Shown here: positions 1-8,911 of the stretch, in pieces
How the letters are laid out: each line of letters starts with the position of its first letter
Numbering within the stretch: the stretch's first letter is position 1
NCBI GenBank assembly: GCA_026390935.1
Contig: JAPLEZ010000076.1
Span: 1 to 52,444, forward strand
DNA from: Bacteroidota bacterium
GTDB taxonomy: Bacteria; Bacteroidota; Bacteroidia; Flavobacteriales_C; GCA-002722245
DNA length: 52,444 nucleotides
Direction of reading: 5' to 3'
The notes under the pieces: generated by a model
What the model was told of the DNA's origin: nothing
Database searches by the model: none
Seen by the model: only the letters and a program-made list of their open reading frames with translations
Translations under genes and position numbers: made by a program

Positions 1-351
1 CATCATTACACTTCCACCCAAAACATTTAAAGTGTGTCCCATGATTTCGTTGATCCACTTGTATTTTGAATAACTTCCGTGTGCACCATCGTGCATGATG
101 TTAAAGCCGATAGCTGCAACATTCACCCCAAACAACATACACAACAACACATTGAGCCAAACATTTTCAGGCGTAAAAAAAACAAGTACTGTGTAGAGAA
201 TAATTATGCTGCTGATGAGAATCGCCGTTTTGGAAAACAATTTGAAGTTGCCGGTAGGTTCAATTTTGTTTTGCTTGAAGTAAGCATCAACTCTCTCTCT
301 CAATGCAGAAAAGAAAACTGCATCTTTATTATTGAATTTAACTTTTGCCAT
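1..351 (-). CDS. Fatty acid desaturase / acyl-CoA desaturase, N-terminal part (cut by window edge)
   Basis: Reading the minus strand from an ATG at 351 gives 117 codons open to the first base of the window, so the 3' part is missing. The product starts MAKVKFNN. It has a hydrophobic stretch at about residues 42-85 and then the first histidine box, HDGAH, at about residues 88-92. This order (two membrane segments, then HxxxH) is that of membrane di-iron fatty acid desaturases, which introduce double bonds into acyl chains. The remaining histidine boxes would lie outside the window, so substrate and regiospecificity cannot be judged. A well-formed Bacteroidota promoter lies just upstream. The family call is fairly safe. 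Confidence 0.8.
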   Translation of the reverse strand, partial: MAKVKFNNKDAVFFSALRERVDAYFKQNKIEPTGNFKLFSKTAILISSIIILYTVLVFFTPENVWLNVLLCMLFGVNVAAIGFNIMHDGAHGSYSKYKWINEIMGHTLNVLGGSVMM

Positions 352-367
352 TTTTCAAATTTGAATG

Positions 368-397
368 CAAATATAGTTAATTACATCCTCCCTACAA
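368..397 (-). promoter_or_regulatory. Bacteroidota-type promoter for the desaturase gene
   Basis: On the minus strand there is TTG at 397-395, a 19-base spacer, and TATATTTG at 375-368. This matches the TTG / TAnnTTTG consensus used by the Bacteroidota primary sigma factor. The predicted start of transcription is roughly 10-15 bases before the ATG at 351. It is called from pattern only. Confidence 0.55.
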
Positions 398-448
398 GAT
401 ACGACTTCTTTATAGTTATAAACTCTAGGTGGAAAACTATATACATTT

Positions 449-1426
449 TTAACATGACCATGATGAAGGCACTCTGTCCCAGCGGTGCTTTCTTAGAAGA
501 GCAAGAGTTTCCTGGCTCAACCCTATACTTCCATCATTACCCACTTTCATGTTATTTTCCACATTCCTGATCTTCCTCATACCGGGAATCATGGTGGATA
601 CTGCCGGGTGATGCTGAATGAACTTTAAGGCCATTTCGGGCAAGGTCATGCCTGCCGGAATGATTTTCATTAAGTCCTCCACCCTATCAATTGTAGGTTC
701 CAGGTTGTCCTTGCAGAAATAGATGTTCCTCCAATCGCCTGTATCCCACTTGGATTCTTTGGTTAATGTTCCGGTTAAAGAACCTTCATCAAAGGGAACA
801 CGGGCAATGATGGCGATGTTATTTTTTTGGCAGTAAGGGAAAAGCTCATCTTCAGGCGACTGATCAAAAATATTGTAAATCACTTGAATAGCATCAATTA
901 GCCCCGTTTCCATAGCTTTCATGCAATTGGTAGGCTCCCACCTGTTCACACTTATACCGAATGCCTGCACTTTTCCCTCTCTCTTAAGCTTTTCTATGGC
1001 CGATTTCCAATTGTCGGCTTTTGCCCAATCGTCTTCCCAAACATGAAATTGCTGCAAATCGATGGTTTCAACTCCTAAATTTTTTAAACTTTTTTCGGTG
1101 TATTCAACGATGTGTTCAATGGGAAAAACATCAATCATGTTAGATCCCTTGATGGGAGGCCATTTTAAATTTTTGGGCGGGATTTTAGTCGCAACATATA
1201 ATTTTTTCTCCGGATGTCTTTTCACCAACGCGTTCAATATCGTTTCACTTTTTCCGGCTCCGTACGCAAATGCAGTATCAAAAAAATTGCAGCCCAGCTC
1301 CACCGATTTATCCAATGCAATAGCGGTTTCTTTATCGTCGCTCTCTGTCCAACCAGCCATTCCCCACATTCCGTAGCCCACTTCACTGACTTTCCAATTG
1401 AGTTTTCCGAAATTTCGCTGTTGCAT
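449..1426 (-). CDS. Aldo/keto reductase
   Basis: A 325-aa cytoplasmic oxidoreductase of the AKR TIM-barrel family, which reduces aldehydes or ketones with NADPH. From the chosen start (MQQRNFGK) the family tetrad is visible: Asp50 in FFDTA, Tyr55 in AYGAG, Lys81 in VATK and His128 in QQFHVW. The reading frame is open 13 codons further upstream to 1465, but family members begin close to the MxxRxFG motif, so the ATG at 1426 is preferred. The C-terminal part keeps the usual GMRK segment (about residue 280) that contacts the cofactor phosphate. The gene is divergent from serC, with about 93 bases between the starts. The physiological substrate cannot be read from the sequence. Confidence 0.85.
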   Translation of the reverse strand: MQQRNFGKLNWKVSEVGYGMWGMAGWTESDDKETAIALDKSVELGCNFFDTAFAYGAGKSETILNALVKRHPEKKLYVATKIPPKNLKWPPIKGSNMIDVFPIEHIVEYTEKSLKNLGVETIDLQQFHVWEDDWAKADNWKSAIEKLKREGKVQAFGISVNRWEPTNCMKAMETGLIDAIQVIYNIFDQSPEDELFPYCQKNNIAIIARVPFDEGSLTGTLTKESKWDTGDWRNIYFCKDNLEPTIDRVEDLMKIIPAGMTLPEMALKFIQHHPAVSTMIPGMRKIRNVENNMKVGNDGSIGLSQETLALLRKHRWDRVPSSWSC

Positions 1427-1472
1427 AAAAGATGATTTAGGAGGTATAATATAAATGTAGCACAAAAAATCT

Positions 1473-1502
1473 TTGTCTTATCACACCAATAAAGTAATTT
1501 CA
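1473..1502 (+). promoter_or_regulatory. Possible promoter of serC-serA
   Basis: TTG at 1473-1475, then 19 bases, then TAATTTCA at 1495-1502, which keeps six of the eight positions of TAnnTTTG. It lies 17 bases before the serC ATG in the short divergent gap with the reductase gene. Weak match. Confidence 0.3.
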
Positions 1503-1519
1503 CGGCTCAATATATTTTT

Positions 1520-2596
1520 ATGTCAAAACACATTCACAATTTCAGTGCAGGACCCTGCATCCTCCCAAAAGAAGTAATGCAAAAAGCAGCAGAATCAGTG
1601 GTAGAATACAACAATAGCGGTTTGTCTATTATTGAAATGTCGCACCGCAGCAAAGATTTTGAAGCGATAATGGACAGAAGTCACGCCATAGTGCGTGAGC
1701 TTATGAATGTGCCCGAAAACTACGACATCTCTTTTTTACAAGGTGGAGCAAGTTTGCAATTTATGATGGTACCTCAAAACCTTTTTCCAATTGGCGGAAA
1801 AGTAGGTTATGTAAATACAGGTGTTTGGGGAACCAAAGCTTTGAAAGAGGCGCAACTCTTCGGTGAAACCATTGAAGTGGCTTCTTCTAAAGACAAAAAT
1901 TTCAGCTACATTCCTAAAGGATACAACATCCCAAAAGATTTGGCTTACTTGCACATTACATCCAACAATACCATTTACGGAACACAATTCAAATCTTTTC
2001 CAGAGACTGCTGTTCCTTTGGTTTGCGACATGTCATCTGACATCATGAGCAAACCTGTTGATGTAAGTAAATTCGATTTAATATATGGTGGAGCGCAAAA
2101 AAATATTGGTCCGGCTGGTGTTGTTGTAGTGATTTCTAAAAAAGGAATTTTCGGAAAAACTGGTCGAACAATTCCAACCATGCTCGACTACCGAACGCAC
2201 ATCGATAACGGTTCAATGTTCAACACACCTCCATGCTTTTCAATTTACACTTCTTTATTGACCATGGAGTGGATTAAAAATTTGGGCGGACTAACGGAAA
2301 TGGAGAAAATAAATGAAGCAAAAGCAAAAATCTTATACGATGAGATAGACGCCAATCCTCTATTTGTTGGTGCTTCTGCCAAAGAAGATCGTTCGTTGAT
2401 GAACGTGACTTTCGTTATGAAGGATCCTGCTTTAGAACCTGAATTCGCAAAATTAGCCAAGGAAAGAAACTTGAGTGGCATTGGCGGACATAGAAGTGTT
2501 GGTGGATTTCGTGCTTCTATATACAATGCAATGCCAATTGAAAGCGTTCAAGCTTTAGTAGATGCAATGCGCGACTTCTCTAAAACACATGCTTAA
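1520..2596 (+). CDS. serC: Phosphoserine aminotransferase
   Basis: A 358-aa PLP enzyme of class V aminotransferases. It converts 3-phosphohydroxypyruvate and glutamate to phosphoserine in serine synthesis (and can act in pyridoxine synthesis). The N-terminal NFSAGPC motif is characteristic, SHRSKDF follows at about residue 41, and the PLP lysine is Lys194 in the GGAQKNIGPAG block. The C-terminal GHRSVGGFRASIYNA arginine motif that binds substrate phosphate/carboxylate is intact. Length is normal for the family (about 360 aa). The next gene starts 13 bases after the stop and encodes the preceding step of the pathway, so the two form an operon. Confidence 0.95.
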   Translation: MSKHIHNFSAGPCILPKEVMQKAAESVVEYNNSGLSIIEMSHRSKDFEAIMDRSHAIVRELMNVPENYDISFLQGGASLQFMMVPQNLFPIGGKVGYVNTGVWGTKALKEAQLFGETIEVASSKDKNFSYIPKGYNIPKDLAYLHITSNNTIYGTQFKSFPETAVPLVCDMSSDIMSKPVDVSKFDLIYGGAQKNIGPAGVVVVISKKGIFGKTGRTIPTMLDYRTHIDNGSMFNTPPCFSIYTSLLTMEWIKNLGGLTEMEKINEAKAKILYDEIDANPLFVGASAKEDRSLMNVTFVMKDPALEPEFAKLAKERNLSGIGGHRSVGGFRASIYNAMPIESVQALVDAMRDFSKTHA

Positions 2597-2609
2597 TTAA
2601 TATAACCAC

Positions 2610-3551
2610 ATGAAAAATATTCTTGTCAATGACTCATTTCATCCTTGTGGGATTTCTTTACTGAAAACCAAAGGCTTCAATGTATTTGAAGGATCTTATA
2701 ACGGACAAGAATTGATCAATTTCATCAACAGCAAAAGCATTGGCATATTGCTGATTAGAAGCGCAACGCAAGTAAACAAAGAAGTGATTGACGCTTGTCC
2801 GACTTTAAAATTTGTTGGTCGCGGTGGAGTTGGAATGGACAACATTGATGAGGTTGCCGCAAAGAAAAAAGGAATTATCACTTTTAATACTCCAGGCGCA
2901 TCTACTACTGCTGTTGCTGAATTGGTGTTCGCTCACCTACTCTCTATTTATAGATTTGTAAGCACGAGTAACAAACTCATTTCTGAAAATCCCGACAGTG
3001 TAAAACGCTTAAAAAAAGAGTTGGCAAATGGTAGGGAACTAAAAGGAAAAACCCTTGGAGTTTGGGGAACCGGTCGCATTGGCTGCGAAGTAATGAAAAT
3101 TGCTATTTCCTTCGGAATGGAAGTCATTGCTTACCATCCCACATTAGATGAAGTAGAATTTACACTGGAGTTTTTTGACACCGCTTTGGATCTCCGAATT
3201 CCAATATCACCTTTGGATGAATTTTTAGCTCAGGCCGATATAATTTCATTGCATATTCCTTTAAATGATAGTCCTGTCATCACCAAAGACATTATTTCAA
3301 AAATGAAAAAAGGTGTAACTTTCATCAACACTTCACGAAGTGGAAATGTGGATGAAGTGGCACTTTTGGAAGCGCTAAACTCTGGAAAAATTGCGCACGC
3401 TGCTTTGGATGTTTTTAATGGAAACACTGAATTGTTGCAGCATCCCAATATTTCTCTGACGCCCCATTTGGGTGCATCAACAATTGAAGCGCAAGAGAAA
3501 ATATCTGATGAGTTGGCGAAGAAAATTATTTCATTGGTGAAAAATCAGTAA
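2610..3551 (+). CDS. serA: D-3-phosphoglycerate dehydrogenase, short form without ACT domain
   Basis: A 313-aa NAD-dependent D-isomer 2-hydroxyacid dehydrogenase. The substrate-binding GRGGVGMDNID block is at about residues 70-80 and the NAD-binding GTGRIG at 153-158. Catalytic Arg243 (TSRSG), a probable catalytic Glu274 and His286 (LTPHLGAS) are in place. The C-terminal ACT or intervening domains of long PGDHs are missing, so serine feedback through an ACT domain is not expected. Its position 13 bases after serC supports the assignment to oxidation of 3-phosphoglycerate in serine synthesis rather than to another hydroxyacid dehydrogenase. Confidence 0.88.
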   Translation: MKNILVNDSFHPCGISLLKTKGFNVFEGSYNGQELINFINSKSIGILLIRSATQVNKEVIDACPTLKFVGRGGVGMDNIDEVAAKKKGIITFNTPGASTTAVAELVFAHLLSIYRFVSTSNKLISENPDSVKRLKKELANGRELKGKTLGVWGTGRIGCEVMKIAISFGMEVIAYHPTLDEVEFTLEFFDTALDLRIPISPLDEFLAQADIISLHIPLNDSPVITKDIISKMKKGVTFINTSRSGNVDEVALLEALNSGKIAHAALDVFNGNTELLQHPNISLTPHLGASTIEAQEKISDELAKKIISLVKNQ

Positions 3552-3579
3552 GTTTTTTTTGCGGAAATGACTTTCAGGA

Positions 3580-3714
3580 TATGGGCTTCCCTCTCGGAGG
3601 AGAGGGGTGTGAAAGCCTTTTCGCGGGGAGGAGGGAGATGGAATCATTAAATAATCCATCTCCCTCCCCTCACACTTTCCCTCGCACCCCTCTCCTCCGA
3701 GAGGGAAGCCCATA
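3580..3714. repeat. Nested palindromic intergenic repeat (REP/MITE-like)
   Basis: The outer arms at 3580-3609 and 3685-3714 are perfect 30-base inverted repeats (GC-rich, beginning TATGGGCTTCCC). Inside them is a second perfect 13-base stem (3630-3642 with 3655-3667) around an AT-rich 12-base loop. The base composition differs sharply from the surrounding AT-rich DNA, and the element encodes nothing plausible. It sits between serA and uvrB and could also act as a terminator or as an RNA hairpin. Only one copy was noticed in the window. Dispersed multicopy status is an inference. Confidence 0.75.
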
Positions 3715-3769
3715 CCCGAAGCATACTCAACAATACATTTATCTAGAATAAATCTTATTTTTGAAACAT

Positions 3770-5791
3770 ATGGATTTCCAACTCACCTCAGATTATAAAC
3801 CCACCGGAGACCAGCCCGAAGCCATTCGACAGTTGGTTGAAGGAATTCGCAACGACGTGGAATTTCAAACACTTCAGGGAGTTACTGGTTCAGGAAAAAC
3901 ATTCACAATGGCGAATGTGATTCAACAATTGCAACGCCCCACTTTAATTCTCAGTCACAACAAAACTTTAGCTGCACAATTGTATGGTGAATTCAAACAG
4001 TTTTTTCCCAACAACGCTGTAGAATATTTTGTCTCCTATTACGATTACTACCAGCCCGAAGCATACCTGCCAACCACCAATACTTACATTGAAAAAGATT
4101 TAGCGATCAATAAAGAAATTGAAAAATTACGATTGGCTACTTCTTCTATCCTACTTTCTGGAAGACGCGATATCATTGTGGTTTGCTCGGTGTCGTGTAT
4201 TTATGGAATGGGGAATCCTGCCGACTTCACCGAAAACACTTTTAGCATAAAAAAAGGGGAAGTCATTCCACGAAATAAATTATTAAGAAAGTTTGTCGAC
4301 AGTTTATATTCCCGCACCGAAATTGATTTGGAAAGAGGAAATTTTAAAGTGCGAGGTGAAATCATTGATATTTTTCCAGCCTATTTGGATCATGCTTACC
4401 GCATCTCTTTTTGGGGTGATGAAATTGAAGAAATTCATGTGATCGATCCAATTTCCGGACATAAAATTGAAGCTGTTTCCGAACTCACCCTCTACCCTGC
4501 CACCATCTTTGTTACCAATAAAGACCGCATGAACGCTGCGCTTTATGAAATTCAGGATGATATGATGAAGCAAGTAGAATATTTTGAATCACAAGGAAAA
4601 AAAATTGAAGCAGACCGCATCAAAGAACGTGTAGAATACGATTTAGAAATGATGCGTGAATTAGGCTACTGCTCGGGAATTGAAAATTATTCGCGCTATA
4701 TGGACGGTCGCGTGGCCAACAGTCGGCCTTTCTGTTTAATGGATTATTTCCCAAAAGATTTTCTGATGATCATTGATGAAAGTCACGTTACCATTCCGCA
4801 AATTCGCGCGATGTACGGCGGCGACAGATCACGAAAAACAAATTTAGTGGAATACGGATTTCGCCTACCAGCAGCGCTGGATAACCGTCCGCTGCAATTC
4901 GAAGAATTTGAAACTTTACTCAACAATACGATATATGTAAGTGCTACACCTGCCGACTTTGAACTGGAAAAATCGGAAGGTGTTATTGTGGAACAGATCA
5001 TTCGTCCAACTGGATTATTAGATCCTTTGATTGAAGTGCGTCCGAGCTTAAATCAAGTGGACGATTTACTGGAAGAAATTGACGAAACTGTAAAAAAAGG
5101 AGAGCGCATTTTGGTGACTACGCTCACCAAAAGAATGGCCGAAGAACTCACTAAATATATTGTAAACCTCAACATCACTTGTCGATATATTCACTCCGAT
5201 GTGGACACTATGGAGCGTGTTGAAATCTTGCGCCAGCTTCGCTTGGGCGACATCAATGTTTTGGTTGGAGTGAATTTATTGAGAGAAGGATTAGACTTGC
5301 CCGAAGTTTCTCTCGTTGCCATTTTAGATGCCGACAAAGAAGGATTCCTCCGTTCGGAAAGATCACTCACACAAACAGTGGGTAGAGCTGCCCGTAACGT
5401 GAACGGAAAAGTGATTATGTATGCCGATAAAATCACCGACTCGATGAAAAAAACCATCGACGAAACCAATCGCCGCAGAGCCATTCAACTCGCCTATAAT
5501 GAGAAACATGGCATCACACCAAAAGGCATGAGCAAAACGCGTGAAGAAATTATGGGACACACTTCTGTTCTCGATTTCCAAAACAAAAAATCTTACGCTG
5601 AACCTGCAAAACCAGCTTTAGCCGCCGATCCTATCATTGCTTATATGAGCGCACCTCAGTTGGAAAAAGCAATTGCACAAACTCAAAAAGCGATGGAAAA
5701 AGCAGCAAAGGAATTGGATTTCATGTCGGCTGCGAAGTATAGAGATGAGTTGTTTGCGATGAAGGATAAGTTAAACGAGAAGAAAAAATAA
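3770..5791 (+). CDS. uvrB: Excinuclease ABC subunit B
   Basis: A 673-aa helicase-like subunit of the UvrABC nucleotide excision repair complex. It receives damaged DNA from UvrA and recruits UvrC. The Walker A motif GVTGSGKT is at residues 37-44, and the damage-verifying beta-hairpin region YYDYYQPEAYLP is at about 90-101. The IDESH box, helicase motifs V-VI (GLDLPEVSLVAILDADKEG and QTVGRAARN) and the C-terminal UVR motif that binds UvrC (about 630-665) are all present. An in-frame TTG three codons earlier (3761) exists, but the ATG at 3770 gives the usual MxFxLxSxYxPTGDQ start. The next gene overlaps the stop by one base (TAATG). Confidence 0.97.
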   Translation: MDFQLTSDYKPTGDQPEAIRQLVEGIRNDVEFQTLQGVTGSGKTFTMANVIQQLQRPTLILSHNKTLAAQLYGEFKQFFPNNAVEYFVSYYDYYQPEAYLPTTNTYIEKDLAINKEIEKLRLATSSILLSGRRDIIVVCSVSCIYGMGNPADFTENTFSIKKGEVIPRNKLLRKFVDSLYSRTEIDLERGNFKVRGEIIDIFPAYLDHAYRISFWGDEIEEIHVIDPISGHKIEAVSELTLYPATIFVTNKDRMNAALYEIQDDMMKQVEYFESQGKKIEADRIKERVEYDLEMMRELGYCSGIENYSRYMDGRVANSRPFCLMDYFPKDFLMIIDESHVTIPQIRAMYGGDRSRKTNLVEYGFRLPAALDNRPLQFEEFETLLNNTIYVSATPADFELEKSEGVIVEQIIRPTGLLDPLIEVRPSLNQVDDLLEEIDETVKKGERILVTTLTKRMAEELTKYIVNLNITCRYIHSDVDTMERVEILRQLRLGDINVLVGVNLLREGLDLPEVSLVAILDADKEGFLRSERSLTQTVGRAARNVNGKVIMYADKITDSMKKTIDETNRRRAIQLAYNEKHGITPKGMSKTREEIMGHTSVLDFQNKKSYAEPAKPALAADPIIAYMSAPQLEKAIAQTQKAMEKAAKELDFMSAAKYRDELFAMKDKLNEKKK

Positions 5792-6654
5792 TGAAACTAA
5801 TCCTCCCCCTACTCTTCATATTATTCACCAACATCGCCTATTCCCAAACCGCCAAAAAGCTTTTAAACAAAGGAATGAAAGAAGCAGAAACGGGAGATTT
5901 TCCAAAGGCCATTCAACTGATTTCACTATCCATTCAAAAAGATTCAACTGATTATCTCGCTTGGTATTCCCGTGGATTAATGAAATCAATGTCAGATAAG
6001 GAAGAGCAAGCCCTTCCCGACTTTGACCGCGCACTAAAACTATCTCCTAAATTCACAAAAGGATATATGTACCGGGCTGCTGCAAAGAAAAATTTAACGG
6101 ATTACGAAGGCGCTTTACTGGATTATTCCACAGTAATTACTTTAGAACCCTATCACGGAAACGCGTATTACAACAGAGGCTTGATTTACGAATTACTCAA
6201 TAAAGAAGACTCGGCCTGTATCGACTTCAACAGAGCCACGCAAGAAGGAATACAAGCATCGCTGATTAAAACCGAACAATGCAAAGATTCCACTAAAACA
6301 AAAACCCATTCCATTCTTCGCTTAACAAAAACCGCTACCGACAATAGCTATGGATTCAACTCCGAATTCCCGATAAAAGTGGGCACCGGTCCTAACGGAG
6401 GACCAGCCAATCAAAAAACTTATTTAAAACTATTGAGAGATGTTAATGGAAATGCCATCACTTATAACCGGGTTGGAAGCTGCTGTTCCTACACTTCCGA
6501 CAATGGCTTTATGGGAACCGCAACTTTAGATAAATACGTTATTACTTTTTCCGATGAAAACGGAAAGAAAAAAGAAGCCACGATCTTTATGACGTTTTAC
6601 GATTACGAAGAACCAAAAATTCTATTTGGTTTTCAGACAGTGGGACAGAAATAA
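5791..6654 (+). CDS. Secreted TPR protein with a Bacteroidota C-terminal domain of unknown function
   Basis: A 287-aa exported protein translationally coupled to uvrB (stop and start share one base). Residues 1-18 form a signal peptide ending AYS. About three tetratricopeptide repeats follow (residues 20-155, with A-W-Y-S-R-G and Y-N-R-G type signatures), suggesting a protein-protein contact role in the periplasm. The last 110 residues contain GTGPNGGPANQ and GSCCSYTS segments. I associate these with a conserved region of Bacteroidota envelope proteins that has no known function and is sometimes misnamed as an aldolase. The coupling with uvrB is probably local organisation rather than a repair role. 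Confidence 0.7.
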   Translation: MKLILPLLFILFTNIAYSQTAKKLLNKGMKEAETGDFPKAIQLISLSIQKDSTDYLAWYSRGLMKSMSDKEEQALPDFDRALKLSPKFTKGYMYRAAAKKNLTDYEGALLDYSTVITLEPYHGNAYYNRGLIYELLNKEDSACIDFNRATQEGIQASLIKTEQCKDSTKTKTHSILRLTKTATDNSYGFNSEFPIKVGTGPNGGPANQKTYLKLLRDVNGNAITYNRVGSCCSYTSDNGFMGTATLDKYVITFSDENGKKKEATIFMTFYDYEEPKILFGFQTVGQK

Positions 6655-6731
6655 TTACCCTCCCTAAGAATTTAAAGGAGTAAATTTTAGATCTGCCTTC
6701 CCCTAAGTGAAAAGTCACAATTATTGAAATT

Positions 6732-8624
6732 CTAATCGCATTTGGAAAACCAAAAAGTTTGATCTTTTACTTTTGCAAAATAAATCCCTGCCGGAATATC
6801 GCTTACATCCATCGTTTGGTTATGAAATGATTTTATTTCAACACCAAGTATATTTAGCACATGTACTGTTTCGTTTTCAGGCAAATTTCTTATTTGCAAA
6901 AGCTCTTTTACCGGGTTGGGATAAAGAATCATGGCAGGTTGATTGACTGTTTCATTGCTGCCTGTTACAACTTGATCTGCCGTGAATTCAAACCAATTAA
7001 TATTAAAATCACCAGTGAGCACCACAAATTTCAGTTCCTGAATACCTGCGCTCAAATCCACTTCAAATGTGCTTGTTTGCCACGTTTGCCATCCTCCGCT
7101 AAGTGTGAAATCAAAAGTTTTAACGACATTGTTATTGATTTGCATCTGTAGTTTTCCGTTGGTAGTCATGCTCGCATTCCTAAAAGCAAGCATGTATTTT
7201 CCCGCTGTAGCAACGTTGATCGTGTAGCTAAACCAATCGTTAAGGTTTAAATAACCAATGTTCTTTCCACCATCAACGTCTGTTGTGTTTTCCAGTTGAA
7301 CACCTAGCATAGCTGTATATGATTCCGCCTCAATTTTCCCTGGCACAACTTGAGGTGCTTTTGACAATACGATGCCCGAATTGGCCATAACACTTATTTT
7401 GCCATTGACGATAGCTGTAGCTGCCACATTTACACCAACATTTGTTATATCACTTGTGTAAGTCCCAATTGTTGAGTTTCCGTTGAGTGCTATTGTGACC
7501 AGAGTATCAGAGTTTCGGGTAATAGCCCCAATACTCACTCCTGCCGGTAAATTACTAAGTGTAAAGTAGGAAGCATTAAGTGATGAGACGAATTGAGCTT
7601 TTGTTAATTTTACCGTTATGGTTTTTCCTTGTTCCTGTCCTTCATAAATAGCCGAAGTTTGCGCCAGCGAAATGCTGATTCCACTGCCATTCATATTATA
7701 ATCAAAAGAAAATTGCGAACTAGCATTGGTACGAAAAGCATTATTAACCACATTATAGCTGTATGCATATACTTTGTTCTCAGATGGTTTAAAGGTATAG
7801 TACCTAACCGTTGCCCCTTTATCAGCGTCGCATTGATAGTTTGATAAAATGCATTTAGCGCTATGGCCTCCATTGGTTGTTTCATCCCAGGCATACTCTC
7901 CGGTGATCATGCCGTTAAAGCCTTGTCGGGAACAGGAATGACCACAAAGAGATAAAAAAATGTTGTCATTTTTTTTAACCAAATCATTTATCAACTTATT
8001 TCCACTAGGTTCAAAAAAGTCGTGAGTAGCAAAAATTCCTCTTCTGTTGGGGTACGCTTTAAATATGGAATCTGCCCACTTTATGGAAGCCAAGTCGTAA
8101 TCCAGTTTAAAATCACCTGTAATAAACTGATCGTGGGGTTCAATAATCACCATTACGAAATCCATTCCGCTGGCCGAAAAAAGATACGATGTATTCGCCG
8201 AACCGTTTAAATTATCATTTAAATAAGGATTTTGCGCTTTCATTTCAATGATAGGAAAATACTTGTTAAACATTTTAAATTCATTGTCCCCTGGCTGTCC
8301 ATCGTGATTTCCTGCGCAAGGTGCGTAAGGAATTCCGGCATTCGTTAAATTTTGAAATGCCGGTTTAATTCTCATGTATTCAGCTTCCATAACAGCATCT
8401 GTACTGTATCCATATACGTTGTCTCCCAACGACACAACCATTTGTAGATTTAATGCGGTTTTGTTATCAATAAAATGCTGTGTCATCTTTTTTACTTTTA
8501 ATGCTTCAACATCCGACTGACTCATGTTTTGGATATCAGGCAACACGCCTATCGTAAAATCCTGCGAAAAAGCAAGCGAAATGTTTAACACCATGAATGC
8601 CAATACCTGTAAATACTTTTTCAT
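6732..8624 (-). CDS. Secreted calcineurin-like metallophosphoesterase with CBM6 and T9SS type A sorting domain
   Basis: A 630-aa multidomain protein. Residues 1-20 are a signal peptide. The metallophosphoesterase domain (about 22-300) shows DIQ with Asp30, GDN at 67-69, GNHD at 105-108, a later THDFF and CGHSC, which are the metal ligands of the fold. Residues about 305-420 look like an Ig-like linker. A CBM6-type module (about 425-550) starts at KIEAESYT and contains GGWQTWQT and FNINWFEF. The tail from about 560 (YPNPVKELLQI to AGIYFAKV) is a T9SS type A sorting domain, although its last residues (FWFSKCD) are unusual. The natural phosphoester is unknown. CBM6 suggests that the enzyme is tethered to glycans. 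Confidence 0.85.
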   Translation of the reverse strand: MKKYLQVLAFMVLNISLAFSQDFTIGVLPDIQNMSQSDVEALKVKKMTQHFIDNKTALNLQMVVSLGDNVYGYSTDAVMEAEYMRIKPAFQNLTNAGIPYAPCAGNHDGQPGDNEFKMFNKYFPIIEMKAQNPYLNDNLNGSANTSYLFSASGMDFVMVIIEPHDQFITGDFKLDYDLASIKWADSIFKAYPNRRGIFATHDFFEPSGNKLINDLVKKNDNIFLSLCGHSCSRQGFNGMITGEYAWDETTNGGHSAKCILSNYQCDADKGATVRYYTFKPSENKVYAYSYNVVNNAFRTNASSQFSFDYNMNGSGISISLAQTSAIYEGQEQGKTITVKLTKAQFVSSLNASYFTLSNLPAGVSIGAITRNSDTLVTIALNGNSTIGTYTSDITNVGVNVAATAIVNGKISVMANSGIVLSKAPQVVPGKIEAESYTAMLGVQLENTTDVDGGKNIGYLNLNDWFSYTINVATAGKYMLAFRNASMTTNGKLQMQINNNVVKTFDFTLSGGWQTWQTSTFEVDLSAGIQELKFVVLTGDFNINWFEFTADQVVTGSNETVNQPAMILYPNPVKELLQIRNLPENETVHVLNILGVEIKSFHNQTMDVSDIPAGIYFAKVKDQTFWFSKCD

Positions 8625-8719
8625 ACTGTGGTTATTTATTTTTTAATACTATAAAGAATTTGCCTTGTTTCAATTTTTGAGAATTTTGATCGTTTGACTT
8701 GAATGCATTCCTTTGAGAC

Positions 8720-8911
8720 TTAAATTGTTCTCATTTTGTCCGGCTGGATAAGTTTCCTCTGTCCATGAATAAACTGCGCTAAATCGGAGCCCTGATAAGA
8801 AAAATTCACCACCTGAAACTGTGTATTAGGTAAAATAAGAACAGTACTATTTTGTGAATTAATGAATGTGGAGCTAAATAATAAGAAGCAAAATAGAATA
8901 ATATATTTCAT
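8720..8911 (-). pseudogene. Possible 5' stub of a secreted phosphoesterase gene, or a small exported peptide
   Basis: A 63-codon reading frame with a clear signal peptide (MKYIILFCFLLFSSTF, cleavage near NSQ), followed by VLILPNTQFQVVN. The ILPxTQ pattern right after the signal sequence is what secreted metallophosphoesterases of this kind show (the downstream gene has VLPDIQ). The frame then stops after about 40 mature residues, and I found no continuation in another frame before the next gene at 8624. It could be a truncated paralogue of the neighbouring phosphoesterase or a real small secreted protein. Confidence 0.35.

Noticed and set aside
79-570. Plus-strand 163-codon frame at the window start
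   Set aside because: It is antisense to the desaturase and to the end of the reductase gene, both of which have clear family motifs.
3756-3763. TATTTTTG as a -7 promoter element for uvrB
   Set aside because: It matches TAnnTTTG but lies only six bases before the ATG and has no TTG at the expected distance.
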